This document shows positions 1-9,281 of a stretch of DNA of 64,000 nucleotides, piece by piece. Source of the DNA: CBDDKZ01 sp965230415 (GTDB lineage Bacteria > Bacteroidota > Bacteroidia > Cytophagales > JAAEPT01). The stretch is taken from contig CBDDKZ010000005.1 of the NCBI GenBank assembly GCA_965230415.1, positions 1,488,001 through 1,552,000 of the forward strand, written 5' to 3'. Below the pieces are notes generated by a model that searched no databases, was not told where the DNA came from, and saw nothing but the letters and a program-made list of their open reading frames with translations. Position 1 is the stretch's first letter. Every line of letters begins with the position of its first letter. The translations under genes were made by a program, and so were the position numbers.

Positions 1-2762
1 ATAGTAATCAATTGATTGAAGGTACTTACGCTACCCAGGTCGGAGGTGGCCGTAAGACTCACCAAATAGGTGCCGGGATTTTCATATTTATGTACGGGAT
101 GTTCGGCCGTAGACGAGTCACCATCTCCAAAATCCCAACCGTAAGTAAGCGTGCCTGTAAAAATAAATGACTCGTTGACAAAGCAGGCTGAATCATATAA
201 ACAAACATTCTCCACGCTAAATTCTGCTTTTGTCTGATCGTTTACCACATGTGTTTTAACAATGGTATCCTGGCACAAGCCATTAGACGAAGTAGAGACC
301 AGCATCACATCGTAAGAACCTGCACTTTGATAATCGTGCACGGGATTTACGAGCTCCGAAGACTGCCCATCCTGAAAAAACCAAACGAAAGTAAGGTTTC
401 CCGCTGATATTGTGGAATTATTAACAAACTCACTGGTTTGACCTAAAAACACATCCTCGACCTCAAAATCTAAATCGGCACGCGGATAAACCGTAACTGT
501 GTTATACACTGAATCTTTACAGTTCTCGCTAGACGTCGCGACTAATTTCACCTCATAATCGCCATCTTCGGCGTATAAATAATCGGGGTTAGGTAAAATC
601 GACGTACCTAATTGATCTCCAAAATCCCAGCTGAACTCATTAATACCTCCTATAGGAATAAATACATTTTGCTTAAATTCCATTTCAAACTCCTTACAAA
701 CGTTGGTATGGAAAAAGTCTACCTGTGGTAAAGGGTTTACCTGAATTTCCTTTTCAAACTCAGCAAAACAGCCTGCTTCTGTTTCCACACGCAGTACCAC
801 GTCGTAATCGCCGTGAATTGCATAAATATGTTCGGGATTCTCAATAGCTCCGGAGGAACCATCGTCGAAATTCCATAAATAGTTTCTTATGCTGCCGTCA
901 GTAACGGTAGATTGGTTCTCGAAGGTAGTAGCCACACCCAGACAGACTGTGGTGGCATCGAAAGAAGGTTGGGGTATTGGGTGAATGGTAATTTCCACAG
1001 AATCTGCGTAAAGGGATTCACAAACACCATTCTGTATTAATGCACGATAATAAGTTGTGACAGTTATTCCGTCATAGTTATACCTAATATCCGTTCCGGT
1101 AACATCTACCCAGGTGTCACTTTCTTCTTCCAGGTACTGCCAATTGAGCACATCACCTACATGTCCATTCACTTCAACGGTACCGCTATGTTCACCCGCA
1201 CAGCCTTCACTGGCACCGAGGACTACTCCGGCAACAGTATTTTCATCTATTTGAACCTGTACCGAATCACCGGCAATTTCATCACACACACCACTTTTGA
1301 TCACCGCTCTGTAATAAGTAGTACTGACAAGATCGGCATAACTTAAAGTGGTAGTCGTATTAGCAACAGTGGACCATGGAGCCAGCCCTGTCGGAGATGT
1401 CTCCCAGCGCACCACTTCACCTACCTGATCGTCAACTTCTACGACCCCCTCATTTTCACCAGCACATAATACGGTGTTGCCAGCAATACTACCAACATCC
1501 GTAGAAGGATCGATCTGTACCAAAACACTATCTTTTACGGAAGAGCAACCTCCATCAATTTCTGCTGTTACCACGAAGTAGCCGCTTTGAGAAACCTGTA
1601 CAGCAGCAATAACAGGATTTTGTTCAACGGAGCTAAAACTATCGGGCCCTTCCCATGAATAATTGGCCCCTGTTACAAAGCTGGCCTCCAGCGTTAAAAT
1701 GCTATTCTCACATACGGGTGCATTAGACGATGCTGTGACTTCGGTTATTTCAGCTACCTCCGTACCTAATGATGTGGCGGGCTCTACCGCTGTATATTTT
1801 CTAACACGCAACCAATCTACTTCCAGGCTTCCTGCTTTGTCAATATTTCCAACAGCAACATGAACCGACCCGGGAAAAGGATACTCGGTATCGTTCCTGA
1901 CCTGGGAAGCAATCATTCCCGGCCATTCAAAACGTTGCTCATCAGTGGCATACCAGGCAAAAGACCAAATACCCTCAATAGCGTTGGCCGAACGTGCCGC
2001 ACTTTGAGAAGGATGTACGTCGTTAAGGTCCATACAATCAGCATCTGTATTTAAGCGTTGTAACCTTACTGTTTCCTGTAAGTCAAACTCAAACGTCATG
2101 GCATAACCATCTCCTGAAGTATTTTGAAAGCCTAAAAAACCCTGCCCTTCACTTGCTGCCTCAACATATTGTTCAACAATAACAGGTGCATCTATTGCAC
2201 CTACGGACAACAAAGTAGCGCGCTCGGCAGCTAATGCAGAAGAGCTAAAAGTGGCCGTACCTCCTGCTACACTTATTGACGGTTCATAACAGGCATCCCA
2301 CTTGGTGTTGTCTACACTTCCTCCTAAGAAATCGTCAAATAAGTCGAAAGTAGCATCGCCATCAGCTATTGCAGAAGCTGTAGGCTGTCCATAAAACAGG
2401 TAAATAGAATCTAATGTGCTGGCCGTCAATTCCGGGATTTTTACCCAAATTTGCGTTGCATCTGTATTGTAAGTGTTATTTTCGATCCAATAAGAAAGTA
2501 CCGACCCATTTTTATCCAAAAAACGTAAATCAGCCCCATCTATCCGAACTTTATTATTCGCAATAAGTTGTTGGGTATTCAGTTCCACCAATACTTGATA
2601 ATCGGTGAGCGCTGCACTATTTCCTGTGTTATCTATATAGACAGGTGTTCTATATACCCAACCAGTTAAACAAGGAGGGTCTTGCGCCTGAACTACAGCA
2701 GCGTGAAATACAAATAAAATGACCACTAACGGCCATCTGTATTTATTCAATAAATGGTTCAT
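1..2762 (-). CDS. PKD/Ig-like repeat surface protein with N-terminal DUF2341 module (3' end outside window)
   Basis: Translating the minus strand from the ATG at 2762 gives about 920 residues without a stop, so the C-terminus lies beyond the left edge. Residues 1-25 form a signal peptide (hydrophobic VVILFVF core, ending AVVQAQ). Residues about 35-130 match DUF2341, with the pattern DLRFLD...LSYWIE...IWVKIP...IYLFYG. A concanavalin-like region starting FDLFDDFLGG follows. After about residue 340 there are Ig-like modules (VCENSILTLEASF, YYRAVIKSGVC) and then PKD domains with FDDGSSGAIENPEHIY and WDFGDG cores. Large PKD/DUF2341 proteins of Bacteroidota are typically T9SS-exported adhesins or gliding-type surface proteins; the sorting domain would lie outside the window. 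It starts 28 bp after the metalloprotease gene and is probably co-transcribed with it. Function as an adhesin is inferred. Confidence 0.85.
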   Translation of the reverse strand, partial: MNHLLNKYRWPLVVILFVFHAAVVQAQDPPCLTGWVYRTPVYIDNTGNSAALTDYQVLVELNTQQLIANNKVRIDGADLRFLDKNGSVLSYWIENNTYNTDATQIWVKIPELTASTLDSIYLFYGQPTASAIADGDATFDLFDDFLGGSVDNTKWDACYEPSISVAGGTATFSSSALAAERATLLSVGAIDAPVIVEQYVEAASEGQGFLGFQNTSGDGYAMTFEFDLQETVRLQRLNTDADCMDLNDVHPSQSAARSANAIEGIWSFAWYATDEQRFEWPGMIASQVRNDTEYPFPGSVHVAVGNIDKAGSLEVDWLRVRKYTAVEPATSLGTEVAEITEVTASSNAPVCENSILTLEASFVTGANYSWEGPDSFSSVEQNPVIAAVQVSQSGYFVVTAEIDGGCSSVKDSVLVQIDPSTDVGSIAGNTVLCAGENEGVVEVDDQVGEVVRWETSPTGLAPWSTVANTTTTLSYADLVSTTYYRAVIKSGVCDEIAGDSVQVQIDENTVAGVVLGASEGCAGEHSGTVEVNGHVGDVLNWQYLEEESDTWVDVTGTDIRYNYDGITVTTYYRALIQNGVCESLYADSVEITIHPIPQPSFDATTVCLGVATTFENQSTVTDGSIRNYLWNFDDGSSGAIENPEHIYAIHGDYDVVLRVETEAGCFAEFEKEIQVNPLPQVDFFHTNVCKEFEMEFKQNVFIPIGGINEFSWDFGDQLGTSILPNPDYLYAEDGDYEVKLVATSSENCKDSVYNTVTVYPRADLDFEVEDVFLGQTSEFVNNSTISAGNLTFVWFFQDGQSSELVNPVHDYQSAGSYDVMLVSTSSNGLCQDTIVKTHVVNDQTKAEFSVENVCLYDSACFVNESFIFTGTLTYGWDFGDGDSSTAEHPVHKYENPGTYLVSLTATSDLGSVSTFNQLIT

Positions 2763-2790
2763 TTGTACGTAAGGTTATCAGCAAATAGGC

Positions 2791-3924
2791 TCATTCCGCT
2801 TGCAAGATCAAAATGCGTTGACGCCAATGGCTCCCACGGCCTTCTACACTCAGCAAATAAAATCCGTCTTCCAAGGCATCTGGCAGCATTATTACATTCC
2901 CATCAAATGCACCAGACAAGCGTTTTTCGCCGAGCGCGGTTGTCAATACAAACTCATAATCGTTTTGCGTCGGCAAATTGCAATAAATTTTTGAATTTCG
3001 CACGGGATTTGGAAAGATGAGCTTATCTTTTGCACTGTTTTTATGTATACTTAGTACATCCTGCGCATGATCGATCATGGTTTTACGCTCATTTTGCAAG
3101 ACATCTTTGATCCGGCCGACCTGCCCATAGGTAAAAAAGAGCAGGCAATTATCATCACCCAGCTGCATAAAATTTTGTAACATATCTTTTGAATCGCATG
3201 AATTCAGGTTCTCATCACATTGATAGTAACCGCCATCCTGGACAGGAGTGTCTTCGATTCCATCATCATTTTCACATCCTCCCAAACCTTCGAGATGGGT
3301 CAGGCCCAGCCAATGTCCAACTTCATGAACAGCCGTGCGCCCTCTCTCGTAGCCTGTCAGCCCTGTATTTTTTCCAAAATAAGCAAAGTCGATGACCACA
3401 CCATCGGTTTCATCAATGTCATTCGGATTACTTGAACGACCGAAAATCCCGGGAGTAAGGTCACATACCCAAATATTGAGGTAGCGATCTCCCCAGGTAG
3501 ATTTACCACCGGTTTGATCAAAAAAGATGTCGTTATTACCAAAAACACCATGGCTAGTCGCGGTTCTGCTAATACCATTGGTGGTATTACTTTCCGGATC
3601 GATACCGGCCAATTGAAACACCACATCAACACTTGACGCTAAGGGCTTAAAGTCGGCATCTATAGCCGTTGTATCTTCATTTTTCAATTGAAAGTCACGA
3701 TTGAGCGCAGCTATCTGTTCATAAATACGCACATCAGGAATATTCTGCTGATCATTAGCGTAGACAATGTGTACAACTACGGGAATGGTATCGGTAGCAT
3801 GTATGAGCTGGACAGAGAATAGCGCAAGGAGCACCTGAACCAGGTAGAGGAGGTGAATACCTGAACCTGGTAGAAGAGGTGGGTACCCCAATAACATTTT
3901 TCTATTACTGTTAAAAGACTTCAT
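2791..3924 (-). CDS. secreted M43-family (pappalysin-like) zinc metalloprotease with T9SS sorting domain
   Basis: The zinc-binding motif HEVGHWLGLTH is complete (HExxHxxGxxH), and the N-terminal IPVVVHIVYAND and the Cys-rich stretch after the motif fit M43B pappalysin-like proteases. The last about 80 residues (PNPVRNSKIYC ... GFYLLSVEGRG) form a T9SS type A sorting domain, so export to the surface or medium is expected. An upstream Met at 4005 extends the frame by 27 residues. I prefer 3924 (MKSFNSNRKML) because it puts the hydrophobic segment in signal-peptide position; 3897 is also possible. That hydrophobic core (HLLYLVQVLLALF) is partly encoded by a tandem 26-bp repeat, which is odd. The gene is divergent from the lectin gene and leads the PKD gene. 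Family assignment is secure; the substrate is unknown. Confidence 0.88.
   Translation of the reverse strand: MKSFNSNRKMLLGYPPLLPGSGIHLLYLVQVLLALFSVQLIHATDTIPVVVHIVYANDQQNIPDVRIYEQIAALNRDFQLKNEDTTAIDADFKPLASSVDVVFQLAGIDPESNTTNGISRTATSHGVFGNNDIFFDQTGGKSTWGDRYLNIWVCDLTPGIFGRSSNPNDIDETDGVVIDFAYFGKNTGLTGYERGRTAVHEVGHWLGLTHLEGLGGCENDDGIEDTPVQDGGYYQCDENLNSCDSKDMLQNFMQLGDDNCLLFFTYGQVGRIKDVLQNERKTMIDHAQDVLSIHKNSAKDKLIFPNPVRNSKIYCNLPTQNDYEFVLTTALGEKRLSGAFDGNVIMLPDALEDGFYLLSVEGRGSHWRQRILILQAE
3833..3884. repeat. tandem 26-bp repeat with ACCT-N5-AGGT-type cores inside the protease signal-peptide region
   Basis: Two head-to-tail 26-bp units occupy 3833-3858 and 3859-3884. Each begins ACCTGAACC and contains GGTAGA(G/A)GAGGTG, with only a few differences between them. 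The first core, ACCTGAACCAGGT, is a palindrome with a 5-nt centre. A related core (ACCTGGTTCAGGT) recurs at 26063. Because 26 is not a multiple of three, the two units are read in different frames of the metalloprotease and supply part of its signal-peptide hydrophobic core. Confidence 0.7.
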
Positions 3925-4086
3925 GGATATAATGAAGTTAATGAAAATTGACATAGGAAAATTGATAACTACTACATATAATCTCAAAATCGGGTTCAGA
4001 GACATTACTGTACGCCGTTCATTGTCCTGAATATTTCAAATTTTTAAGAATCTGATGAATGCTCCGTTGTACCCGCCGGTAGTACT

Positions 4087-4180
4087 TTCATCACAAAAAT
4101 CAGATATTCGTCCCAAAGCTAACCGTTCATCACAAAAATCAGACATTCGTCCCAAATCTAACTGTTCATCCCAAAAGTCT
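4087..4180 (+). promoter_or_regulatory. array of GTTCRTC-type direct repeats upstream of the lectin gene (LytTR-like sites)
   Basis: Five direct copies of a TTC(A/G)TC(A/C)CAAA motif begin at 4087, 4107, 4126, 4146 and 4165, with alternating 20/19-bp steps that make a 39-bp composite repeat. The copies at 4122 (ACCGTTCAT) and 4161 (ACTGTTCAT) resemble the known LytTR consensus [TA][AC][CA]GTTN[AG][TG]. The array ends about 90 bp before the lectin start codon, and a similar array lies upstream of the gene at 26264. A DNA-binding role is inferred; the divergent protease promoter could also be affected. Confidence 0.5.
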
Positions 4181-4266
4181 TGAATAGGGATGAATGGATT
4201 TATACTATTACATGGTATTCGGGAAAAACCCGATTGATATTTTTATTAATTTTTAAAATTACTTTT

Positions 4267-4902
4267 ATGAAAAATTTATCATTAATCTTTACGATTGCAC
4301 TTTTTACAATATTGTGCTCATGCGAAAAGCAGGAAGTTCTTGTGAAAGAAAGTCTACCTCAATATGATGAAACTAATTCTGAACAATTTAAGTGGGAAGA
4401 ATTACCGGAGGAGTTGAAAAATGCGCATCCCCTTGATTATCATTCAGAAGAACAAATTTCGGCTCAGTCAAAAGCCAGATTTGCAATTGGTCCTTGGGGA
4501 GGTAATGGCGGATCGTACTTTAGCTTTGCACCAAGTACCACTAGCGATTTAAGAATTTACGCAATAGCTATGCGAGCTGATAGAAGAGTAGACCGTTTAG
4601 TGGTATGGTACATATCACCCAGTACAGGTACTATTTATAAAAGTATCGAAAAAGGAGGAAATGGCGGAACTTACTACCTGAATTTTTTCTCTAGTGATGA
4701 AGTTATCATATCTGCAGAAGGAAGATCAGGTAGCAGATTAGATTACCTTAAATTTTTCACCAATAAAAAGACTTTTGGTTACGGCGGTAACGGTGGACGC
4801 TATTTTTTAGCAAATATCCCTTCGAGTTATCATATTAATGGCTTTTTTGGTCGCTCCGCTTCTGAAATTGATCAAATAGGTTTTTTTTATACACAACAGT
4901 AG
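4267..4902 (+). CDS. jacalin-like lectin domain lipoprotein
   Basis: The start at 4267 (MKNLSLIFTIALF) places a lipobox (FTILCSC) at residue 18-20, whereas the longer frame from 4180 would put 29 unrelated residues before the signal. After an acidic linker, residues about 78-210 form a jacalin-type beta-prism. Three GGNGG-type turns are present (GPWGGNGGSYF, KGGNGGTYY, YGGNGGRYF), with VDRLVVWY, LDYLKFFTN and the closing GFFGRSASEIDQIGFFY. Jacalin folds bind glycans, commonly mannose or galactose. A lipid-anchored, probably surface-exposed glycan-binding protein is the natural reading. It stands alone, divergent from the protease, and is followed by a palindrome-rich convergent gap. Ligand specificity cannot be read from the sequence. 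Confidence 0.85.
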   Translation: MKNLSLIFTIALFTILCSCEKQEVLVKESLPQYDETNSEQFKWEELPEELKNAHPLDYHSEEQISAQSKARFAIGPWGGNGGSYFSFAPSTTSDLRIYAIAMRADRRVDRLVVWYISPSTGTIYKSIEKGGNGGTYYLNFFSSDEVIISAEGRSGSRLDYLKFFTNKKTFGYGGNGGRYFLANIPSSYHINGFFGRSASEIDQIGFFYTQQ

Positions 4903-4917
4903 CATAATTTCAGTTAA

Positions 4918-4929
4918 TTGAGCGCTCAA
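4918..4929. repeat. 12-bp perfect palindrome just after the lectin stop
   Basis: TTGAGCGCTCAA reads identically on both strands, 16 bp after the lectin stop codon. It is too short, and lacks a T-run, to be an intrinsic terminator. Role unknown. Confidence 0.45.
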
Positions 4930-4944
4930 ATACTTAAAATGATA

Positions 4945-5100
4945 TTAGGTAAAAACATGCTCACACCTATAAGGTATTTTATCCCACCTTATAGGTATTT
5001 CTTTTTACCTAAAAAAGTGCCAAATTTCACGAAATAACCCTATTTTATTGTTGTGGAAAGTGTAACCAACCTGGAAGGTTCCTGAAAATACCTATAAGGT
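4945..5100. repeat. ACCT-N3-AGGT palindromes with 21-bp spacing in a convergent intergenic region
   Basis: ACCTATAAGGT at 4965 and ACCTTATAGGT at 4986 start exactly 21 bp apart, and a half-site ACCT follows at 5007. A second pair, ACCTGGAAGGT at 5069 and ACCTATAAGGT at 5090, again starts 21 bp apart. The first pair is enclosed by an 11-bp inverted repeat, TTAGGTAAAAA at 4945-4955 and TTTTTACCTAA at 5002-5012. The block lies between the converging stops of the lectin gene (4902) and the PKD gene (5115). The same motif and period recur at 47792-47886. This intergenic space contains nothing else. Confidence 0.75.
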
Positions 5101-5114
5101 AGGGGGATTAATAG

Positions 5115-8100
5115 TTACTGCTTCATCACCCGCACCACCTTCATCTTATCATCGAGTACTACCCGCACAAAGTAAAGCGCCGATAGTTTGTGGCTGATAT
5201 CCATTTCTACATCTATGTCTTGTCCTTCTACCTGACGCATTGCAATTCTTTGCCCGTTTTCGTCGTAAAGCAATAAATAGATCTCCCCTTCCGTTTCTAA
5301 TTGCACATTTACTGTAAAGGGACCATCAGTCGGATTGGGGTAAGCACTTAAATCGATAATCTCGTTGAACGACACATCGAAAAACGGACCATCATCGGCG
5401 CTTCTCAGCTCTTCAACAATAATTTCTTTCACCACTGTCGCCACGCAGTGCTCATTGCTCACATCAAGACTGACATTAAATGTTCCTGCCGACTGGTATA
5501 TATGCAAGGGATCTTCTGCAATACTTGTCACCCCATCACCAAAATCCCAGAGGTATTCCACATCTTCCGGACTTGACAGATTTATAAACTGGATAGTGTC
5601 ACCCACATCTACTAGTGAAACAGCCAGGTATTCTGCATGAACGGTATCTTCCGAAATGCTGATGCGCACCGTGTCGGCTCCCGTACAACCTAACGAAGTG
5701 GTTACCAGCACCCAGTACGTTCCTGAATCCTGCACTGCCAGTTGTTGCGAATCTGCTACTATTCCGGTATTGCTGCCCCATTCGTAGGTACTCCCGGGAT
5801 TCCCGGCATCGAGCTCAAATCCCGAACCCAGACATACCACCTGATCATCACCTAAAATCACTTGTAGCTGAGACTCATAACTCACATTCACGGTATCATG
5901 ACCGTCGCAACCAAACCCGTTTGTTACTGTTACATGATACGTCCCTGTTGACGACACCAATAAGGTTTGCTCTGTAGATCCATCCTGCCATAAGAATGTT
6001 TCCCCTGTGTTCTGTGCATCCAATGTTGTTTGCGTTCCGCTGCACAACTCCTGATCATCTCCCAAATTCACCACCGGCTTTGGTGATATTGTCACTGTAA
6101 CTGTGTCTCTGTCTGAGCAATTATTGGCATCGCCAACCTGTACCCAATAGGTACCCGGCTGATCTGTGAAGAAGGTCTGTTCCGTTGACCCGTCCGACCA
6201 GAAGTAAGACATTCCTTCATTTTGTGCATCCAGTGTTACAGAATCGCACACATCACGGTCATCTCCCAAATCCACCTCAGGTAAATCGAAGACCGTCACA
6301 ATTAGTTGATCGGATGCCGAACACGATTCTGGTGTGGTCACTGTCACCGAATAATTACCTGCCTCCTTTATGGTTATTGTTTGCGTAACAGCACCTGTAG
6401 ACCAACTAAATGTGCTACCTGCATTTTGAGCATCAATTACTGCGCTATCTCCCGTACAAAAAGCAATATCGTCTCCCAATTCTACTATTGGCAAGTCATT
6501 TATGGTTACTTCTATGGTATCTGAACCCGGACAACCATTTTGGTCTACAATGTCTACTGAATAGGTGCCACTTTGTGTTACCAAAATCTGACGGGTATCT
6601 TCACCTGTGGACCACAAATAGCTTTGACTTCCCAGATTACCCGCATCGAGTATATAGTTTACACAAGCCGACACATCATCGCCCAAGGAAGGTGTGAAGG
6701 TAGCATCTAGACTCACAGTAGTGGCATGTGATGCCTGACAGCCATTCTGATTGGTAACTAATACCGAATAGGTACCCGAACTGGTCACTGTTAGTGTTTG
6801 CGCTCCCGAGTTATCGGACCACTGATAGGTAGAACCTGGATTTTCTGCATCAAGTACATAACTCGAACCGCATGTGGAAACTTCGTCTGGTAAATTAAAT
6901 GTAGGGTTGGCGTATATTTCAAGCTCTTTCGTCAATTCATCGCTACACCCTTCAGAGCTCAGGCCTATTAAATGAACCTGATAAATTCCGGCTGTGTCGT
7001 AAGGTTCAACCGGGTTTTTGAGGTTGGAAGTGTTGCCATTCCCAAAATCCCAGGTGTAGGAAATACCTCCCGTACTGATCTGTGAGAAATTCTGAAAAGT
7101 CACTTCTTGTTCTTCGCATACCGGTTCAAATTCGAAATTGACTTGCGGAACAGCAAAAATAATGACCTCTTCTTCCGTTGAATCGACGCAACCGTTATCT
7201 GTAGTTACCAGGAGCGTTATGGTATAATCTCCGTCGGCATCGTATGTTTTCACCGGATGCTCATCTGTAGAGGTAGTATTATCGCCCATGCCCCATTCAA
7301 AAGACAGTGGCTCACCTCCGTTGATGGAAGAGTTATTGGAAATGATTATCTGATCGTTGGCACAGGTATCCTGAACTGTGAAAGCTGCCGTTGGTAACTC
7401 AAATATTTGTACCGTGTTACTGGTAGAATCCTGGCAACCCTCATCTGTTGTAGCCTTTAGGCTTACATTGTATGTTCCCGGTGTTAAATACACTTTTGAA
7501 GGGTTTTCCTGCGTCGAAAACAGGCCATCGTCAAAATCCCATTCAAAATTCATCGTGCCACTTGCCAGTGTAGTAAGGTTGCTTAAAGTGATATCAAAAC
7601 CGGCACATCGATCTTGGTGTTCAAAATCAACTACTGCCCGCGGATATATCATCAAACTTTGAACACTTGTGTCTGTACAACCGGCGTTGCTTGTACCTAT
7701 AAGTGTTATATCAAAAGTTCCGGTTTCTGAATATAAGTATTCAGGGTCGCTCTGTGTGGATGTATCGCTTGTCAAAGCTGCTTCGCCAAAATCCCAACTA
7801 TAGTCGCTAATTGAATAACTCAACACATCCAAATTAGCCAAAATAGTAGACTCGTTTATAAAGCTGTTGGTGTCTGAAAAGCAATTGTTTTCCAATTCAA
7901 AATCCACTTCGGGTAGTGGGTGCACCACATAAGTCTCAGAAATAGCGCTTTCACAATTGAATGAGGAAACGGCACTTAGTCGTACTGTATAAACCCCGGT
8001 AGTGTCGTATAAGAAGGTTGGTTCACTTACATTTGAAGTATCATCATCTATACCTGCTACCCCAAAATCCCAATGAAAGGTCATAGTATCTGCATCGATT

Positions 8101-9281
8101 GTTGAATTGTTCACAAAGATGGATGTATTATTCTGACAAACACGGTCCGCGCTGAAGCTCAAATCGGGAAATGGTTTCTGAATTACCTCGATGGTATCAT
8201 AACCCACACAGCCATTGGCATCACGCACCGCCACATCGTAAGTACCACTCGCGCTCACTTTTATTGCCTGGCTATTTTCTCCTGTAGACCAAAAATAGAA
8301 TAAGCCGGGGTTTTCGGCATCCAGTTCAATCGTATCTGTTTCGCACAAATAAACAGTATCTGCGCCCAAATCAACAACGGGTACCTGGGCACATTCACGC
8401 TCTGCCATGGTAAAAAGGATAACATTTTCGTTTACTGTGACGTCTGCTGCCTCGTACTGATCAGCAACACCTGTTGGATTGCTTTCGAGCGGATCCCAGA
8501 CAATGCCATTGTTGTCTGATTGCCATATGGCAAATTTTGCCTCTTCCAATCCATTAAATTCGTTATCGTCGAGGTAGGTAAGTTTAACATTATCGAGCGT
8601 CTCACCAAAACTGTTTGGAAATAGTCTGAAATACCTCAAAATACCTCCGGTACTGGCTCCGGCCTGTGAGGAATGCCCGCGTTCTATAAGTGTCGTACCC
8701 AAAGATATGCCACTCTCAAATTCCAGCCCCAATCCAGCGATATTACCTGTATTTCCAGATAAAGTACGGGTAGCGCGAAGCTCTCCTTCGAGCCCATATA
8801 CACGATGGTCATTGGTCTCGCCCGAAAGTATTCCCGTGTTGTTTAATTCAATATCATAACCATTCATATGCAGGTTACCGCCTATCATTTCCAAGGTATC
8901 ATTCACGTGGATGGCTTGCATCATCGTAAGCTCTTCTGCTCCCTTATCAACTTTAAGGCCATAGAAATAAACCGAAGAATCTCCATTTATAGCTTGTGCG
9001 CTGTCACCGTAAAAAATGGTTGTCCCTGCATTGCTAAGGTAGACATTGTTGGTTGAGTTGTTATTAAGATCTCCCTTGAGGTGCAGTTCACCGGCGTTTA
9101 CCACTTCAGGCTGACGACCATTATGTTCATCATGGTTGTAGTCTCCTTCTATGTGAATAGTCATTCCTTCCGGAATCGTGATACTCATTCCTTTATTATA
9201 AAAATGTGTCTGTCCCATCACCTGCTGAATGAGCAAGGAGAGAAAGAAAACCGATATGTATTTATAATCCCGTATTTTCAT
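5115..9281 (-). CDS. PKD and Ig-like repeat protein with T9SS type A sorting domain
   Basis: 1388 residues with a signal peptide (residues 1-23, ending VMGQ). Residues about 30-300 resemble the filament/beta-helix start of Bacteroidota surface proteins (EVVNAGELHLKGDL). A long tract of two alternating module types follows. One is an about 70-residue module of the form LGDD...C.G....LDA.N.G..Y.WS.G...Q...V...GTY.V.V...GC...D. The other is the PKD domain, with WDFG and WDFDDG cores around residues 370-780 and again near 1240. The last 80 residues (YPNPTDGPFTVNVQ ... LYFVRVVLDDKMKVVRVMKQ) form a T9SS type A sorting domain. It is the last gene of the 25.9-to-5.1 kb operon and directly abuts the first tail-collar gene. 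It is probably an exported stalk or adhesin subunit; the role is inferred. Confidence 0.88.
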   Translation of the reverse strand: MKIRDYKYISVFFLSLLIQQVMGQTHFYNKGMSITIPEGMTIHIEGDYNHDEHNGRQPEVVNAGELHLKGDLNNNSTNNVYLSNAGTTIFYGDSAQAINGDSSVYFYGLKVDKGAEELTMMQAIHVNDTLEMIGGNLHMNGYDIELNNTGILSGETNDHRVYGLEGELRATRTLSGNTGNIAGLGLEFESGISLGTTLIERGHSSQAGASTGGILRYFRLFPNSFGETLDNVKLTYLDDNEFNGLEEAKFAIWQSDNNGIVWDPLESNPTGVADQYEAADVTVNENVILFTMAERECAQVPVVDLGADTVYLCETDTIELDAENPGLFYFWSTGENSQAIKVSASGTYDVAVRDANGCVGYDTIEVIQKPFPDLSFSADRVCQNNTSIFVNNSTIDADTMTFHWDFGVAGIDDDTSNVSEPTFLYDTTGVYTVRLSAVSSFNCESAISETYVVHPLPEVDFELENNCFSDTNSFINESTILANLDVLSYSISDYSWDFGEAALTSDTSTQSDPEYLYSETGTFDITLIGTSNAGCTDTSVQSLMIYPRAVVDFEHQDRCAGFDITLSNLTTLASGTMNFEWDFDDGLFSTQENPSKVYLTPGTYNVSLKATTDEGCQDSTSNTVQIFELPTAAFTVQDTCANDQIIISNNSSINGGEPLSFEWGMGDNTTSTDEHPVKTYDADGDYTITLLVTTDNGCVDSTEEEVIIFAVPQVNFEFEPVCEEQEVTFQNFSQISTGGISYTWDFGNGNTSNLKNPVEPYDTAGIYQVHLIGLSSEGCSDELTKELEIYANPTFNLPDEVSTCGSSYVLDAENPGSTYQWSDNSGAQTLTVTSSGTYSVLVTNQNGCQASHATTVSLDATFTPSLGDDVSACVNYILDAGNLGSQSYLWSTGEDTRQILVTQSGTYSVDIVDQNGCPGSDTIEVTINDLPIVELGDDIAFCTGDSAVIDAQNAGSTFSWSTGAVTQTITIKEAGNYSVTVTTPESCSASDQLIVTVFDLPEVDLGDDRDVCDSVTLDAQNEGMSYFWSDGSTEQTFFTDQPGTYWVQVGDANNCSDRDTVTVTISPKPVVNLGDDQELCSGTQTTLDAQNTGETFLWQDGSTEQTLLVSSTGTYHVTVTNGFGCDGHDTVNVSYESQLQVILGDDQVVCLGSGFELDAGNPGSTYEWGSNTGIVADSQQLAVQDSGTYWVLVTTSLGCTGADTVRISISEDTVHAEYLAVSLVDVGDTIQFINLSSPEDVEYLWDFGDGVTSIAEDPLHIYQSAGTFNVSLDVSNEHCVATVVKEIIVEELRSADDGPFFDVSFNEIIDLSAYPNPTDGPFTVNVQLETEGEIYLLLYDENGQRIAMRQVEGQDIDVEMDISHKLSALYFVRVVLDDKMKVVRVMKQ

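Noticed and set aside
1161..2054. Plus-strand ORFs of about 60 codons in the first 3 kb
   Set aside because: They oppose a continuous minus-strand coding frame with a signal peptide and recognisable domains.
4180..4266. An earlier start for the lectin (4180)
   Set aside because: It would place 29 residues before a clear lipoprotein signal peptide; the Met at 4267 gives a normal signal and lipobox.
4965..5100. A CRISPR array in the repeated 21-bp palindromes
   Set aside because: Repeats are only 11 bp, spacers 10 bp and AT-rich, with no cas genes in the window; the pattern is a phased palindrome array instead.
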